Source: Pseudomonadota bacterium
GTDB taxonomy: Bacteria; Pseudomonadota; Alphaproteobacteria; Acetobacterales; Acetobacteraceae
Assembly: GCA_019351895.1 (NCBI GenBank)
Contig: JABBOH010000001.1
Coordinates: 134,857 to 185,756 of the forward strand
Length of the DNA stretch: 50,900 nt
Direction: 5' to 3'
The notes beneath the pieces are model-generated. The model worked only from the letters and a program-made list of their open reading frames with translations, was not told the DNA's origin and searched no databases. Below, piece by piece: positions 33,967-41,990 of this stretch (within the stretch, counting starts at the first letter, position 1; every line of letters begins with the position of its first letter). Made by a program: the position numbers and the translations under genes.

Positions 33967-34915
33967 AGGCGGCGAGCCCCGTGGCGTGGCGATGGAACCG
34001 CAGCTTGCGCAGATACTCAACCGGGTCCTTGGGCGTCACCAGGGCGCCCGGCGGCGTATTGAGCCAGTCGTAGAGGCGCGTCAGCAGGAACCGGAGAGCG
34101 GCGCCTTGCGCGAGGATGGGCATCGCGTCGCCCTCCGCCGCGGTCAAAGGCCGCACGCTCTGGTAGCCGGCGATCAAAGCCCGCCCGCGCGTCACGTTGA
34201 AGGCGCCGTCCGCCTCGAAGCACCACGCATTGAGGCAGATGGCGAGGTCGTAGGCGAGCAGATCGGTCGCGGCGAAATAGAAGTCGATAAGTCCGGAGAT
34301 CTTGTGGTCGAGGAAGAAGACGTTGTCGGGAAAGAGATCGGCATGGATCTGGCCCTCGGGCAGGTCACGCGGCCAATCTGCCAGCAGGCGGTCGAGCACG
34401 GCGGACAGATCGGCGCCAAGACCCGGCGCCACCTCGTCGGCGCGGCCGAGGCTGCGCTCCAGCAGCGGACGCCAACCGTTCGGGCCGAGCGCGTTCGGAC
34501 GGCGGGGCGCGTAGCTCGCGCCGGCCTCATGCAGCCTGCCCAGCGCCTGCCCGAGCGGCCCGCAATGCGCGATCTGCGGGCGGCGCGGCCAGATGCCGGG
34601 CAGGAAGGTCGTGATCGCTGCGTGGCGGTCGGCCAGGATGCGCAAAGCCTCCCCGTCCCGTCCCGGCACCGGCTGCGGGCAGGTGACGCCCTGTGACGCC
34701 AGATGCTGCATCAGCCCCAGGAACCAGGGCAGGTCCGCAGGATCCACGCGTTTTTCGTAGAGGGTGAGGATGAAGTCGCCCGCCGTCGTTCGCAGCATGT
34801 AGTTGCTGTTCTCGACGCCCTCCGCGATGCCCCGGAATGCCACTACCTCGCCGATATCATAGGCGGAGAGGAAGGCGCGCAGGGCGTCGTCGGTGACTTC
34901 GGTATAGACGGCCAT
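33956..34915 (-). CDS. thrB: Homoserine kinase (choline-kinase-like ThrB)
   Basis: This 319-residue protein is the alphaproteobacterial and pseudomonad type of homoserine kinase, with an aminoglycoside-phosphotransferase fold rather than the GHMP fold of E. coli. It phosphorylates homoserine for threonine synthesis. Family marks are [17 protein letters not shown] at the N-terminus, [13 protein letters not shown], the catalytic [14 protein letters not shown] near residue 195 and the metal-binding [18 protein letters not shown]. It overlaps rnhA downstream. The ispH gene that often precedes thrB in this class is not present; the helicase gene is upstream on the same strand after a 93-base gap. 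Confidence 0.95.
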   Translation of the reverse strand: MAVYTEVTDDALRAFLSAYDIGEVVAFRGIAEGVENSNYMLRTTAGDFILTLYEKRVDPADLPWFLGLMQHLASQGVTCPQPVPGRDGEALRILADRHAAITTFLPGIWPRRPQIAHCGPLGQALGRLHEAGASYAPRRPNALGPNGWRPLLERSLGRADEVAPGLGADLSAVLDRLLADWPRDLPEGQIHADLFPDNVFFLDHKISGLIDFYFAATDLLAYDLAICLNAWCFEADGAFNVTRGRALIAGYQSVRPLTAAEGDAMPILAQGAALRFLLTRLYDWLNTPPGALVTPKDPVEYLRKLRFHRHATGLAAYAG

Positions 34916-35008
34916 CGGCAGGAACTCGCAGGTGAAGAAGCGCTTCTCCTACGGACACCGCCCCCGCAAGGCCAGAGGCAAAGACGCCTCCGGCTTGGGG
35001 TTCGGTGG

Positions 35009-36298
35009 TCAGGCGGCCTTGTTCTGGCGCGGACGGCGGCCCGAGCCCGAGCGGCGGCCGCGGCGCTTCGGCCGATCGGCGTCTGGCGCCGAGGAGGCGG
35101 GCCGGATCGGCACGATCTCCGCCGGCGGATGGTCGCCAACCGCTGAGACGGCATGCGGCCCGGCAACATGCATGACGACGCCGGTCAGCCGCTGGATCGC
35201 GCGGAGGAACGCCTGCTCGCTCGGGTCGCAGAACGCGAAGGCGATACCGGATGCCCCGGCGCGCGCCGTGCGGCCGATACGATGCACATAGCTCTCGGGC
35301 TCGTTCGGCAGCTCGTAGTTGATGACGTGCGTAATGCCGGTGACGTGGATGCCGCGCGCCGCGAGGTCGGTGGCGACAAGCACCCGAGCCTGGCCGTTCT
35401 TGAACAGCTCCAGGCTGCGCTGGCGCGCGTTCTGGCTCTTGTTGCCGTGCATGGCCTCGGCCGGAATGCCCGCGCCCTCAAGATGCTCGGCCACCTTGTC
35501 GGCGCCGCGCTTGGTGCGGGTGAAGACGATCACGCGCTCCATCGAGGCGTCGCGCAGCAGGTTCACCAGCAGGTGCTTCTTGCCGCCGGCATCGGTGAAA
35601 TAGACGTGCTGCTCGATCTTGTCGGGCGTCGCTGTTTCCGCCTGGACCTGGACCCGCACCGGATCACGCAGCAGGCTGGAGGCGAGCTTGCCCACCTCCG
35701 TCGGCATGGTCGCGGAGAAGAGCATGGACTGCCGCTTGGCCGGAAGCGCGGCCATGATCGTGCGGATGTCTCGGATGAAGCCGAGATCGAGCATCTGGTC
35801 GCCTTCGTCGAGCACGAAGTGCGTCACCTGGTCGAGCAGAAGCTCCCGCGTGTTCATCAGGTCCTTGATGCGGCCCGGCGTGCCGACGACGATGTCGGTG
35901 CCGCGCTGCATGCGCTGAACCTGCGGCGTGCGGCCGACGCCGCCGAGGATGACGACGGTGCGGAGGCCGGTGCCGGCCGAGAAGCGGCGGATGCTCTCGT
36001 CGATCTGGAGCGCGAGTTCACGCGTCGGCGCCAGGATCAGTACGCGCGTGCGATAGGGGCTGTAGCGCACCTTCTCCGCCAGTAGGTGCTGGATAATGGG
36101 CAGGGCGAAGGCGCCGGTCTTGCCGGTGCCGGTCTGGGCGACGCCCAGCAGGTCGCGCCCGGCCAGAAGCTCGGGGATGGCGCGCGCCTGGATCGGTGTC
36201 GGCGCGGTGAAGGACAGCGCCGCGAGGGCACGTTGGATCGGCTCGATCAGCCCCAGGGAGGCGAAGCTGTCGTTGGTGGTCGAGATAATTTCAGTCAA
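35009..36298 (-). CDS. DEAD-box-family RNA helicase (DEGD variant)
   Basis: An ATP-dependent RNA helicase of the RhlE-like group, about 429 residues. Motifs in order are Q motif FTAPTPIQARAIP, motif I AQTGTGKT, Ia PTRELALQ, Ib TPGRI, II DEGD in VLDEGDQMLDLGF, III SAT, IV VIFTRTK, V ATDLAARGIHV and VI HRIGRTARAG. Motif II thus reads DEGD rather than DEAD; the two acidic residues needed for Mg-ATP are kept. The last 60 residues are basic and unstructured (RPKRRGRRSGSGRRPRQ), typical for RNA binding. A TTG at 36298 with GGAG six bases upstream is chosen as start; a GTG at 36310 is the alternative. A hairpin lies just before the start. Confidence 0.93.
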   Translation of the reverse strand: MTEIISTTNDSFASLGLIEPIQRALAALSFTAPTPIQARAIPELLAGRDLLGVAQTGTGKTGAFALPIIQHLLAEKVRYSPYRTRVLILAPTRELALQIDESIRRFSAGTGLRTVVILGGVGRTPQVQRMQRGTDIVVGTPGRIKDLMNTRELLLDQVTHFVLDEGDQMLDLGFIRDIRTIMAALPAKRQSMLFSATMPTEVGKLASSLLRDPVRVQVQAETATPDKIEQHVYFTDAGGKKHLLVNLLRDASMERVIVFTRTKRGADKVAEHLEGAGIPAEAMHGNKSQNARQRSLELFKNGQARVLVATDLAARGIHVTGITHVINYELPNEPESYVHRIGRTARAGASGIAFAFCDPSEQAFLRAIQRLTGVVMHVAGPHAVSAVGDHPPAEIVPIRPASSAPDADRPKRRGRRSGSGRRPRQNKAA

Positions 36299-36313
36299 AA
36301 TAGTCTCCACGCC

Positions 36314-36333
36314 GCCCGGAAGCTCATCCGGGC
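36314..36333 (-). other. Hairpin in the helicase leader
   Basis: A perfect 7-bp stem GCCCGGA/TCCGGGC with a six-base loop sits 15 bases before the proposed TTG start. It would fold in the leader RNA next to the ribosome site and could make helicase translation depend on temperature or on RNA unfolding by the helicase itself. It is an observation from sequence only. Confidence 0.45.
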
Positions 36334-36453
36334 AGTTCGTGTCCTTGCTCCCCGCGCGATGCGGAGTGGAACAGGTTTGAAGAAGATCGTTCGGAAAAAG
36401 ATGACACCCGAAGCTGCTCCGATAGCCGGACCAGCGGTCGAACGAGAATCACC

Positions 36454-36472
36454 GTTCGCGCATCTCGCGAAC
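36454..36472. other. Perfect inverted repeat GTTCGCG-N5-CGCGAAC
   Basis: Two 7-base arms flank five bases, 156 bases before the helicase start and 50 bases after the MAPEG stop on the same strand. It could be an operator for the helicase gene or, less likely, a terminator for the MAPEG gene, since no T-run follows. Confidence 0.45.
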
Positions 36473-36521
36473 AATCACGTGGATTTCCTACCGGCTCGCA
36501 CTGGAAAGATCAACGAATATC

Positions 36522-36908
36522 TTACGCAACGCCGATAAGCATAAGGACGAGGCCAAGGATCGCGACGACCCAGACGAGGGAGCGAACCATGGGAACCCCG
36601 GCGACGTAGAGCGGCCAATATGCGAGGCGTCCCCAGAAATAGAGGTTCGCGCCGATCACGGTAAGCGCGGAGTGGCGGTCCAGCACCTGCCCCGCAAGGA
36701 CCAGGACGACGAAGAAGACGTAGGTTTCCTTGAAGTTGGCGAAGGCGCGAATGACCCGGCCGCCGATGCCGCCGATGGGCTCTTGATCGTCCCGAGCGCT
36801 GCTGCTGAAGCCGATCCCCCGGTGGGAGGACACGGCCATGCCGGTCGCCAGACATTGCAGCAGCCCGATGACGACGGACCAGAGCAGCAGCTTCATCTCA
36901 ATCGTCAT
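36522..36908 (-). CDS. MAPEG-family membrane protein
   Basis: The 128-residue protein has four hydrophobic segments, as in the MAPEG family (membrane-associated proteins in eicosanoid and glutathione metabolism). The family-typical loop is visible in GGIGGRVIRAFANFKETYVF, followed by a TM segment and ALTVIGANLYFWGRLAYWPLY. Bacterial members are often membrane glutathione transferases or peroxidases, but many are uncharacterised. The ATG at 36908 has GAGGA close upstream; the frame extends further to 37007 without homology. It is divergent from the CDP-diacylglycerol pyrophosphatase gene. Confidence 0.85.
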   Translation of the reverse strand: MTIEMKLLLWSVVIGLLQCLATGMAVSSHRGIGFSSSARDDQEPIGGIGGRVIRAFANFKETYVFFVVLVLAGQVLDRHSALTVIGANLYFWGRLAYWPLYVAGVPMVRSLVWVVAILGLVLMLIGVA

Positions 36909-37046
36909 GGTGTCCTCGATCCCGTTCGCGAGCCTTGGCCGGAGGGTAGAGATGAGGTCGAGCCAGCCGCTTCCAAGGATGCCGCCGATAGGTCCGCGAG
37001 CGGTCACGGGACAGCCTCACAGGGTCTGCGATATGCTGGCCGCCTG

Positions 37047-37862
37047 ATGGTGGTGGTGGACGGCGGCATGCGGCAGCAGGCTTTTCGGGTTCCGTTCGAC
37101 TGGCTGCGTGGCGTCATCGCCGCCCTTGCCGTCGTGGTCGCGTTTCTGCCCATCGTCTTCCTCGGTGCGGCGACCGACCCCAACATCCTGTGGAAGATCG
37201 TCCATGGCCGCTGTGTCGCGGACCAAAGGACCTTCGGACACCCGGCGCCCTGCGCCAAGGTCGATCTCGCCCAGGGCTATGCCATCCTCAAGGACATCGT
37301 TGGCGAGACGCAGTATCTGCTCATCCCCACGGCAAGGATCACCGGCATCGAAAGCCCGGCGGTGTTGGCGAAGGGCGCGCCCAACTATTTCGCCGAGGCG
37401 TGGGATCAGACGCCGCTCGTTGATGCCCGGCTCGGCGAAACCCTGCCGCGGCAGGATCTCAGCCTCGCCATCAACGCCGTCACCGGCCGTACCCAGGACC
37501 AGTTGCATATCCATATCGACTGCATCCGTGCCGATGTGCGCGACGCGCTGGCGCAGCATGCGGATGCGGTGGGCACGCGCTGGGCCCCCTTCCCCGTGCC
37601 GTTGGCAGGACGGTCCTGGCGGGCGATCCGCATCGACGGGGGGACGCTCGGCACAACGAATCCCTTCGACCTCCTGGCCGATGACGAACCCGGCGCCCGC
37701 GCCGACATGGGCGCCCATACCCTGGTGCTGGCCGGCGAGACCTTCGCAGGCGGCTTGCCGGGCTTCATCCTGCTCGACAACCATGCCGATCCGGCGGCGG
37801 GCGACTTCGGCAACGGCGAGGCGCTGCAGGATCACGCCTGCCGCGTCAGCCATGCCCGGTAA
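37047..37862 (+). CDS. cdh: CDP-diacylglycerol pyrophosphatase
   Basis: This enzyme hydrolyses CDP-diacylglycerol to CMP and phosphatidate. It starts with one N-terminal membrane anchor (VIAALAVVVAFLPIVFLGA) and has the HIT-like catalytic motif QLHIHIDCIRADVRDAL near residue 155, preceded by SLAINAVTGRTQDQLH. Further marks are PNILWKIVHGRCVADQR and YLLIPTARITGIESP. The length of about 271 residues is usual. Starts at 37047 and 37068 are both possible. The stop touches the stop of the convergent thiX gene with no base between. It may belong to the same membrane-lipid turnover as the PLD at 16147, which is inference. Confidence 0.9.
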   Translation: MVVVDGGMRQQAFRVPFDWLRGVIAALAVVVAFLPIVFLGAATDPNILWKIVHGRCVADQRTFGHPAPCAKVDLAQGYAILKDIVGETQYLLIPTARITGIESPAVLAKGAPNYFAEAWDQTPLVDARLGETLPRQDLSLAINAVTGRTQDQLHIHIDCIRADVRDALAQHADAVGTRWAPFPVPLAGRSWRAIRIDGGTLGTTNPFDLLADDEPGARADMGAHTLVLAGETFAGGLPGFILLDNHADPAAGDFGNGEALQDHACRVSHAR

Positions 37863-38624
37863 TCAGGGCGCCGTCGTGTCCGGCGCCCAGTAAAGCAGCC
37901 GTTTCAGCAGCCGGTCGACGATCACCCAGAGCAGGATGGCGACGACGGCCAGCACGAAGAGCGCCGCGAACATCACATCGGTCTCGACGCGCGCATTGGC
38001 GTTCATCATGACGTAGCCGAGGCCGGCGGACGCCCCGACCCACTCGCCGATGATGGCGCCGATGGGCGCAATGGCCGCCGCGACCCGCAGCCCCGCCCCG
38101 AAGGAGGGCAGCGCCGCCATCAGCCGCACGTGGCGCAGCATCGTCCAGGGCGAGGCGTTCATCGTCCGCGCGAGGTCGATCCACCCGATGTCGGTGCGTC
38201 TCAGCCCGTCGAAGAACGAGGCGGTGATCGGGAAGAAGATCACCAGCACCGCCATGACGACTTTGGAACTGATGCCGAAGCCGAACCACAGAACCAGAAG
38301 CGGCGCGAGGGCGAAGACGGGCACCGCCTGGCTCAGCAGCAGCAGCGGCATGAGCCAGCGCTGCAGCAGGGGTGAGAAGACCATGACCAAGGCCAGCCCT
38401 CCGCCGAGCACCGTACCGATGATGAGGCCGAGTACGATTTCGGCGAGCGTCGTGAGCGTGCTCCAGAACAGCAGCGGGCCCTGGGCGAGCATGGCGCGCC
38501 CGACGGATGCGGGATCGGGCAGCATGAAGGCCGGGACGCCGGTGAAGCGGGTGATGCACCACCAGGCGAACAACAGCCCGGCAAGGGTCGTCAGTGGACG
38601 CGCGATGGCTTGGCCGCGCCTCAT
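37863..38624 (-). CDS. thiX: ABC transporter permease for thiamin-precursor uptake (ThiX type)
   Basis: A 253-residue permease with about six membrane segments of the BPD_transp_1 (SsuC/TauC) family. The EAA-type loop toward the ATPase is visible as DLARTMNASPWTMLRHVRLMAALPSFGAGLRVAAA near residue 155-190, here only partly conserved. It is the last gene of a four-gene operon and its start overlaps the ATPase stop in ATGA. Given the ThiY-like binding protein and TenA in the same operon, it should import formylaminopyrimidine or a related thiamin breakdown product. Confidence 0.85.
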   Translation of the reverse strand: MRRGQAIARPLTTLAGLLFAWWCITRFTGVPAFMLPDPASVGRAMLAQGPLLFWSTLTTLAEIVLGLIIGTVLGGGLALVMVFSPLLQRWLMPLLLLSQAVPVFALAPLLVLWFGFGISSKVVMAVLVIFFPITASFFDGLRRTDIGWIDLARTMNASPWTMLRHVRLMAALPSFGAGLRVAAAIAPIGAIIGEWVGASAGLGYVMMNANARVETDVMFAALFVLAVVAILLWVIVDRLLKRLLYWAPDTTAP

Positions 38625-39382
38625 GCCGCCGCGCTCTCGGTGAGCTGCCGCATGAGCTGACCCTGGATGCGCAGCAGGTCGGGGTCGTCCAGGGCGCGCG
38701 GGGTCTGGCCGGGCACTACGATGGGCGCGCTCAGCACGGCCGGGTCGCCGGCGAGCACCACAAGGTGGTGGCCGAGGCGGCAGGCCTCCATCGGATCATG
38801 GGTGATGAGCAGCACCGTGCGACCCCGCAACAGCTCGGCGGCCAGAACCTGCACGCGTGCGCGCGTGACCGTGTCGAGCGCCGAGAAGGGCTCATCCATC
38901 AGCACCATCGGCCGGTCCTCGTAGAGCGTCCGTGCCAAAGCGGCCCGCTGCCGCATGCCGCCCGAAAGCTCCATCGGCAGCGCCCTCGCCCGTTCCGAGA
39001 GGCCCACGCGCGCGAGCAGGTCCATCGCCCGCGCCGGGTCCGGCCGCTCCCGCCGCAGACGGCTGCCGAGCATGACGTTGTCGATGACGCGCAGCCAGGG
39101 ATAGAGGAGATCGGTCTGCCCCATATAGGCGATGCGGCCGGAGAGCGGGTCGCCGTCGCTGGCGCGCACGGTTCCGCCGTCGGCCATCGCCAGCCCCGCG
39201 AGCACCTTGAGGAGGCTGCTCTTGCCGACGCCGCTTGGCCCCAGCAGCGCGACGAGTTGCCCCCCGGGGATCACGAGCGACAAATCTTCGAAGACGGGCA
39301 AGCCATCGAAGCGGAGCGTCAGCCGCTCGATCAGGATGCCGGGCGCGCGATGCGCCGCATCCGTAAGCCTGTGCCGGGTCAC
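38621..39382 (-). CDS. thiZ: ABC transporter ATP-binding protein (ThiZ type)
   Basis: A 253-residue ABC ATPase. Motifs are LLGPSGVGKSSLLKVLAG (Walker A), MELSGGMRQRAALARTL (signature), MVLMDEPFSALD (Walker B) and VLLITHDPMEA (H-loop). It belongs to the nitrate/sulfonate/taurine-type subfamily that serves SsuC-like permeases. The start is a GTG overlapping the tenA stop (GTGA), and its own stop overlaps the permease start, so tenA, thiZ and thiX are translationally linked. Role in thiamin-precursor import follows from the operon. Confidence 0.9.
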   Translation of the reverse strand: MTRHRLTDAAHRAPGILIERLTLRFDGLPVFEDLSLVIPGGQLVALLGPSGVGKSSLLKVLAGLAMADGGTVRASDGDPLSGRIAYMGQTDLLYPWLRVIDNVMLGSRLRRERPDPARAMDLLARVGLSERARALPMELSGGMRQRAALARTLYEDRPMVLMDEPFSALDTVTRARVQVLAAELLRGRTVLLITHDPMEACRLGHHLVVLAGDPAVLSAPIVVPGQTPRALDDPDLLRIQGQLMRQLTESAAA

Positions 39383-40065
39383 GGCGGCCAGCCGATGCCC
39401 CAGAAGTCAGCCTCCAGCAGCGTCGCCGTGCGAAAGGTCTTCAACAGCGACGGGTAACGCGCCTCGGCGCCGCGCCGCTGGCCGAGCGCGTCCAGCCCGG
39501 CGATCGCTTGGCCTGCCGCCGCGCGGTATTCGCGGCCCGCATAGGCCTCGATCCAGGCGGCGTAGGGATTGCCCTGCAGGATCGTATTCGGGTTGGCCAG
39601 CATCCACTGGGCCACTTCGGCATAGCCCGCGATGCAGGGCGCCAGCGCGACATCGAGGTCGAGCTTGTCGCCTGCCATCCCGCGCTCGAGAAAGAACCGG
39701 GTATAGGCGACCATCCGCATATCCTCGGGGGCGGCGGCCATCTCCTCTTCCGTGAGCCCCCATTCGGCGCAGTAGGCGATGTGGAGCGGCATCTCCACGT
39801 CGAGGATCGCCGCCATGATCTTCGATGCCGCGCGGACGTCCTCCAGGCTCTCGCTCTTGTAGGCGCCCAGCGCGTAACCCCGCGCATACTGGATCAGATA
39901 GAGGTAGTCCTGCACGAGGAAGCGCCGGAAGCCGTCCAGCGGCAGGGTGCCGAGCGCCAGCGCCTTGAGGAAAGGGTGGTGCGTGTAGAGCGCCCAGGCA
40001 TCCGCCGCATCCCGCCGCAGCCGCCCGAACAGCCCGTGCTCGAAGTCGATCGGCGCCTCGTCCAT
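39379..40065 (-). CDS. tenA: TenA-family aminopyrimidine aminohydrolase / thiaminase II
   Basis: TenA hydrolyses aminomethyl-pyrimidine, a base-degradation product of thiamin, to the HMP precursor; many homologues also have thiaminase activity. The 228-residue helical protein has the family pattern FRRFLVQDYLYLIQYARGYA near residue 45, the nucleophilic Cys in ALAPCIAGYAEVAQWM near residue 140, NPYAAWIEAYAGREY near residue 167 and the C-terminal Glu in LLEADFWGIGW. It lies 9 bases after the binding-protein gene and overlaps the ATPase gene. The operon thus imports and processes the same pyrimidine. Confidence 0.93.
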   Translation of the reverse strand: MDEAPIDFEHGLFGRLRRDAADAWALYTHHPFLKALALGTLPLDGFRRFLVQDYLYLIQYARGYALGAYKSESLEDVRAASKIMAAILDVEMPLHIAYCAEWGLTEEEMAAAPEDMRMVAYTRFFLERGMAGDKLDLDVALAPCIAGYAEVAQWMLANPNTILQGNPYAAWIEAYAGREYRAAAGQAIAGLDALGQRRGAEARYPSLLKTFRTATLLEADFWGIGWPP

Positions 40066-40074
40066 CGCGCTGGC

Positions 40075-41019
40075 TCAGGGCTGCTTCAGCTGCACGGCAT
40101 AGTCCGATAGCGGCAGCGCGTGGGTGATGAGGTGGTGGGAGACCATGAACGCCTCATAGGTGCGGTAGCGGGCCTCGTCGAGCCGGAAGGGATCGCGCGC
40201 GAAGTAAGCGACGGTCTGGAACCAGGCGGTCTTGTTGAGTGTGTTGTTGAGGTCCGGATGCTCGGCCGCGAAGCGCGCCCACATGGGTGCGGGATGTGCG
40301 ATGAGATAGGCCGTGCCCTCCTTCACCGCTTCGAGGAAGCGCGGGATGCGCGGATCGCTCAGGCGGTGCTTGTTGGCAAGGATGATCAGCTCGTCGTCCA
40401 TCGGCACGCCGTAATCCTGCGGCGAGAAGATGACCGGCTTGGCGCCCCGCTCGGCAAGCTCGTTGTCCTCGAAGTTGCGATAGGTGCCGATGACCCCGTC
40501 CACTTGGTGCGACAGCAGCGCGGTGACGAGGGCGAAGTTCACGTTCACCATCGTCACGTCCGACAGTGACAGGCCGACGTGCTGCAGCATGGTGCCGACG
40601 AGCGCGTCCTCGACGCCGCTGACGGAGTAGCCGATGCGCTTGCCCTTGAAGTCGCGCATCGTTTTGATGCCGCTCCCGGCGAGCGCCGTCAGCGTGTTCA
40701 GCGGCTTGTCGATGAGTGTGCCGACGCGCACCACGGGCAAGCCGTGGTCGACCAGCATATAGAGCTGAGGCTGGTAGCTGAGCGCCAGGTCGCCCTGGCC
40801 CGCCGCGAGTTCCCGTGGCGGCGTGCTGGGATCGGCCGGCGCGATGAAATGCACATCCAGCCCCTCCTTCTTGTAAGCGCCGATGTACTGCGCGACGAAG
40901 AGCGGCGCGTGATCGGGGTTGACGAACCAGTCGAGCAGGACCGTCAGCTTGTCGTTCGCCCTCGCCATTGGCGCGGCCGAGAGCAGGAGCAGGAGGGTCA
41001 GGGCCAGTTTGCGCAGCAC
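40075..41019 (-). CDS. thiY: Pyrimidine-precursor-binding protein (NMT1/THI5-like, ThiY type)
   Basis: The protein begins with a short basic segment and a signal peptide (LALTLLLLLSAAPMARAND) and continues with KLTVLLDWFVNPDHAPLFVA, the hallmark of ThiY/THI5-like proteins. Further matches are GLDVHFIAPADPSTPPRELA and GKRIGYSVSGVEDALVGTML. About 314 residues result from the GTG at 41019; a TTG at 41022 is equally possible, with GGAG six to nine bases upstream. It is the first gene of the thiY-tenA-thiZ-thiX operon and should deliver formylaminopyrimidine in the periplasm. No TPP riboswitch (THI box) was seen in the 274 bases before it. Confidence 0.92.
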   Translation of the reverse strand: MLRKLALTLLLLLSAAPMARANDKLTVLLDWFVNPDHAPLFVAQYIGAYKKEGLDVHFIAPADPSTPPRELAAGQGDLALSYQPQLYMLVDHGLPVVRVGTLIDKPLNTLTALAGSGIKTMRDFKGKRIGYSVSGVEDALVGTMLQHVGLSLSDVTMVNVNFALVTALLSHQVDGVIGTYRNFEDNELAERGAKPVIFSPQDYGVPMDDELIILANKHRLSDPRIPRFLEAVKEGTAYLIAHPAPMWARFAAEHPDLNNTLNKTAWFQTVAYFARDPFRLDEARYRTYEAFMVSHHLITHALPLSDYAVQLKQP

Positions 41020-41293
41020 CAAGGCAGTCTCCGGAGGTTGGAGCCAAACGCTAGCCGAGGCGCATGAGCGGCGATAGCCGCGCGCCGGCAGAGCGGTGGC
41101 GCGTTCAGGGGAAGCGGTGCGGCGGGCGCCGGCCGCACGAAGGGTTTTCTTCCGGACGCAGATGGCGCAGGCTCGCCCGTGTCGACCTCGCGCCGATCTC
41201 TCGCCACAGGAGTATTCTCCATGCCCGATCGCGCGGCCGGTGCTCTCTGCTTCTCTTTTGCGCGGCTGCGGGCCGGGCGCTGAGGACGTCGGG

Positions 41294-41968
41294 ATGGAAA
41301 GCTCCGGCAAGACGGCGCGGCAGCTGTTCTCAGAGTTGCGCGCCGATCCCCGCCGCCGCGCCTTCGGCTTCGGCACCCGGCCGATGCTCGTCAATGTCGA
41401 CTGGCAGAACGCCTATACCGCCGTCGGCGAGTTCCCGACCGCCTACGAGAACGACCCCCTCGCCTTCGACTACGTCAACCGCCTGGCGGAATTGGCGCGC
41501 GCGCGGAGCCTGCCGGTGGTCTGGACCTACGTCGCCTATCGTGAGGATGGCAGTGACTGCGGCGTCTTCGGCTGCCGGGACGATGCCCCGGACTCCCTGC
41601 GAAACGTGAGGCGCGGATCGCGGCGTGCCGGCCTCGACACCCGTCTGCGCATCGATCCTGGGCGCGATCATGTCATCAACAAGCTCATGCCATCGGCCTT
41701 TCATGAGACCAATCTGCAGTCTCTGCTCGTCTATCTTCGGTGCGACACGGTGATTGTCACCGGCGGCTCCACTTCGGGCTGCGTGCGGGCGACGGTGGTG
41801 GACAGCCTCTCTCGCGGATACCGCACGATCGTCCCCGAGGAATGCGTGGCCGATCTGCACGAGAGCCCGCACTTCGCCAACCTCTACGACATGCACAAGA
41901 AATACGCCGACGTCCTCCCGGTGGCGGAGGTGCTGGCCTATTATGATGCCTGGTCCCCGTCAGGCTGA
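41294..41968 (+). CDS. Isochorismatase-like cysteine hydrolase (N-carbamoylsarcosine amidase type)
   Basis: A 224-residue member of the isochorismatase-like hydrolases. The catalytic triad is visible as Asp in MLVNVDWQNAYT, Lys in VINKLMPSAFHETNL and Cys in IVTGGSTSGCVRATVVDS, the last being the N-carbamoylsarcosine-amidase pattern. GAGGA lies seven bases before the ATG. It is divergent from the thiamin-salvage operon with 274 bases between and is followed after 22 bases by a GntR regulator, likely its controller. It is a second family member in this window beside the one at 14760. A role in cleaving a carbamoyl- or formyl-amine, possibly linked to pyrimidine salvage, is conceivable but unproven. 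Confidence 0.88.
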   Translation: MESSGKTARQLFSELRADPRRRAFGFGTRPMLVNVDWQNAYTAVGEFPTAYENDPLAFDYVNRLAELARARSLPVVWTYVAYREDGSDCGVFGCRDDAPDSLRNVRRGSRRAGLDTRLRIDPGRDHVINKLMPSAFHETNLQSLLVYLRCDTVIVTGGSTSGCVRATVVDSLSRGYRTIVPEECVADLHESPHFANLYDMHKKYADVLPVAEVLAYYDAWSPSG

Positions 41969-41990
41969 CAGGATCGGGATACGAAACGTC

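Noticed and set aside
41020-41293. A TPP riboswitch before thiY
   Set aside because: I looked for the conserved CTGAGA and the downstream ACC-x-GATC-like helices on the minus strand and saw neither; a covariance search would be decisive.
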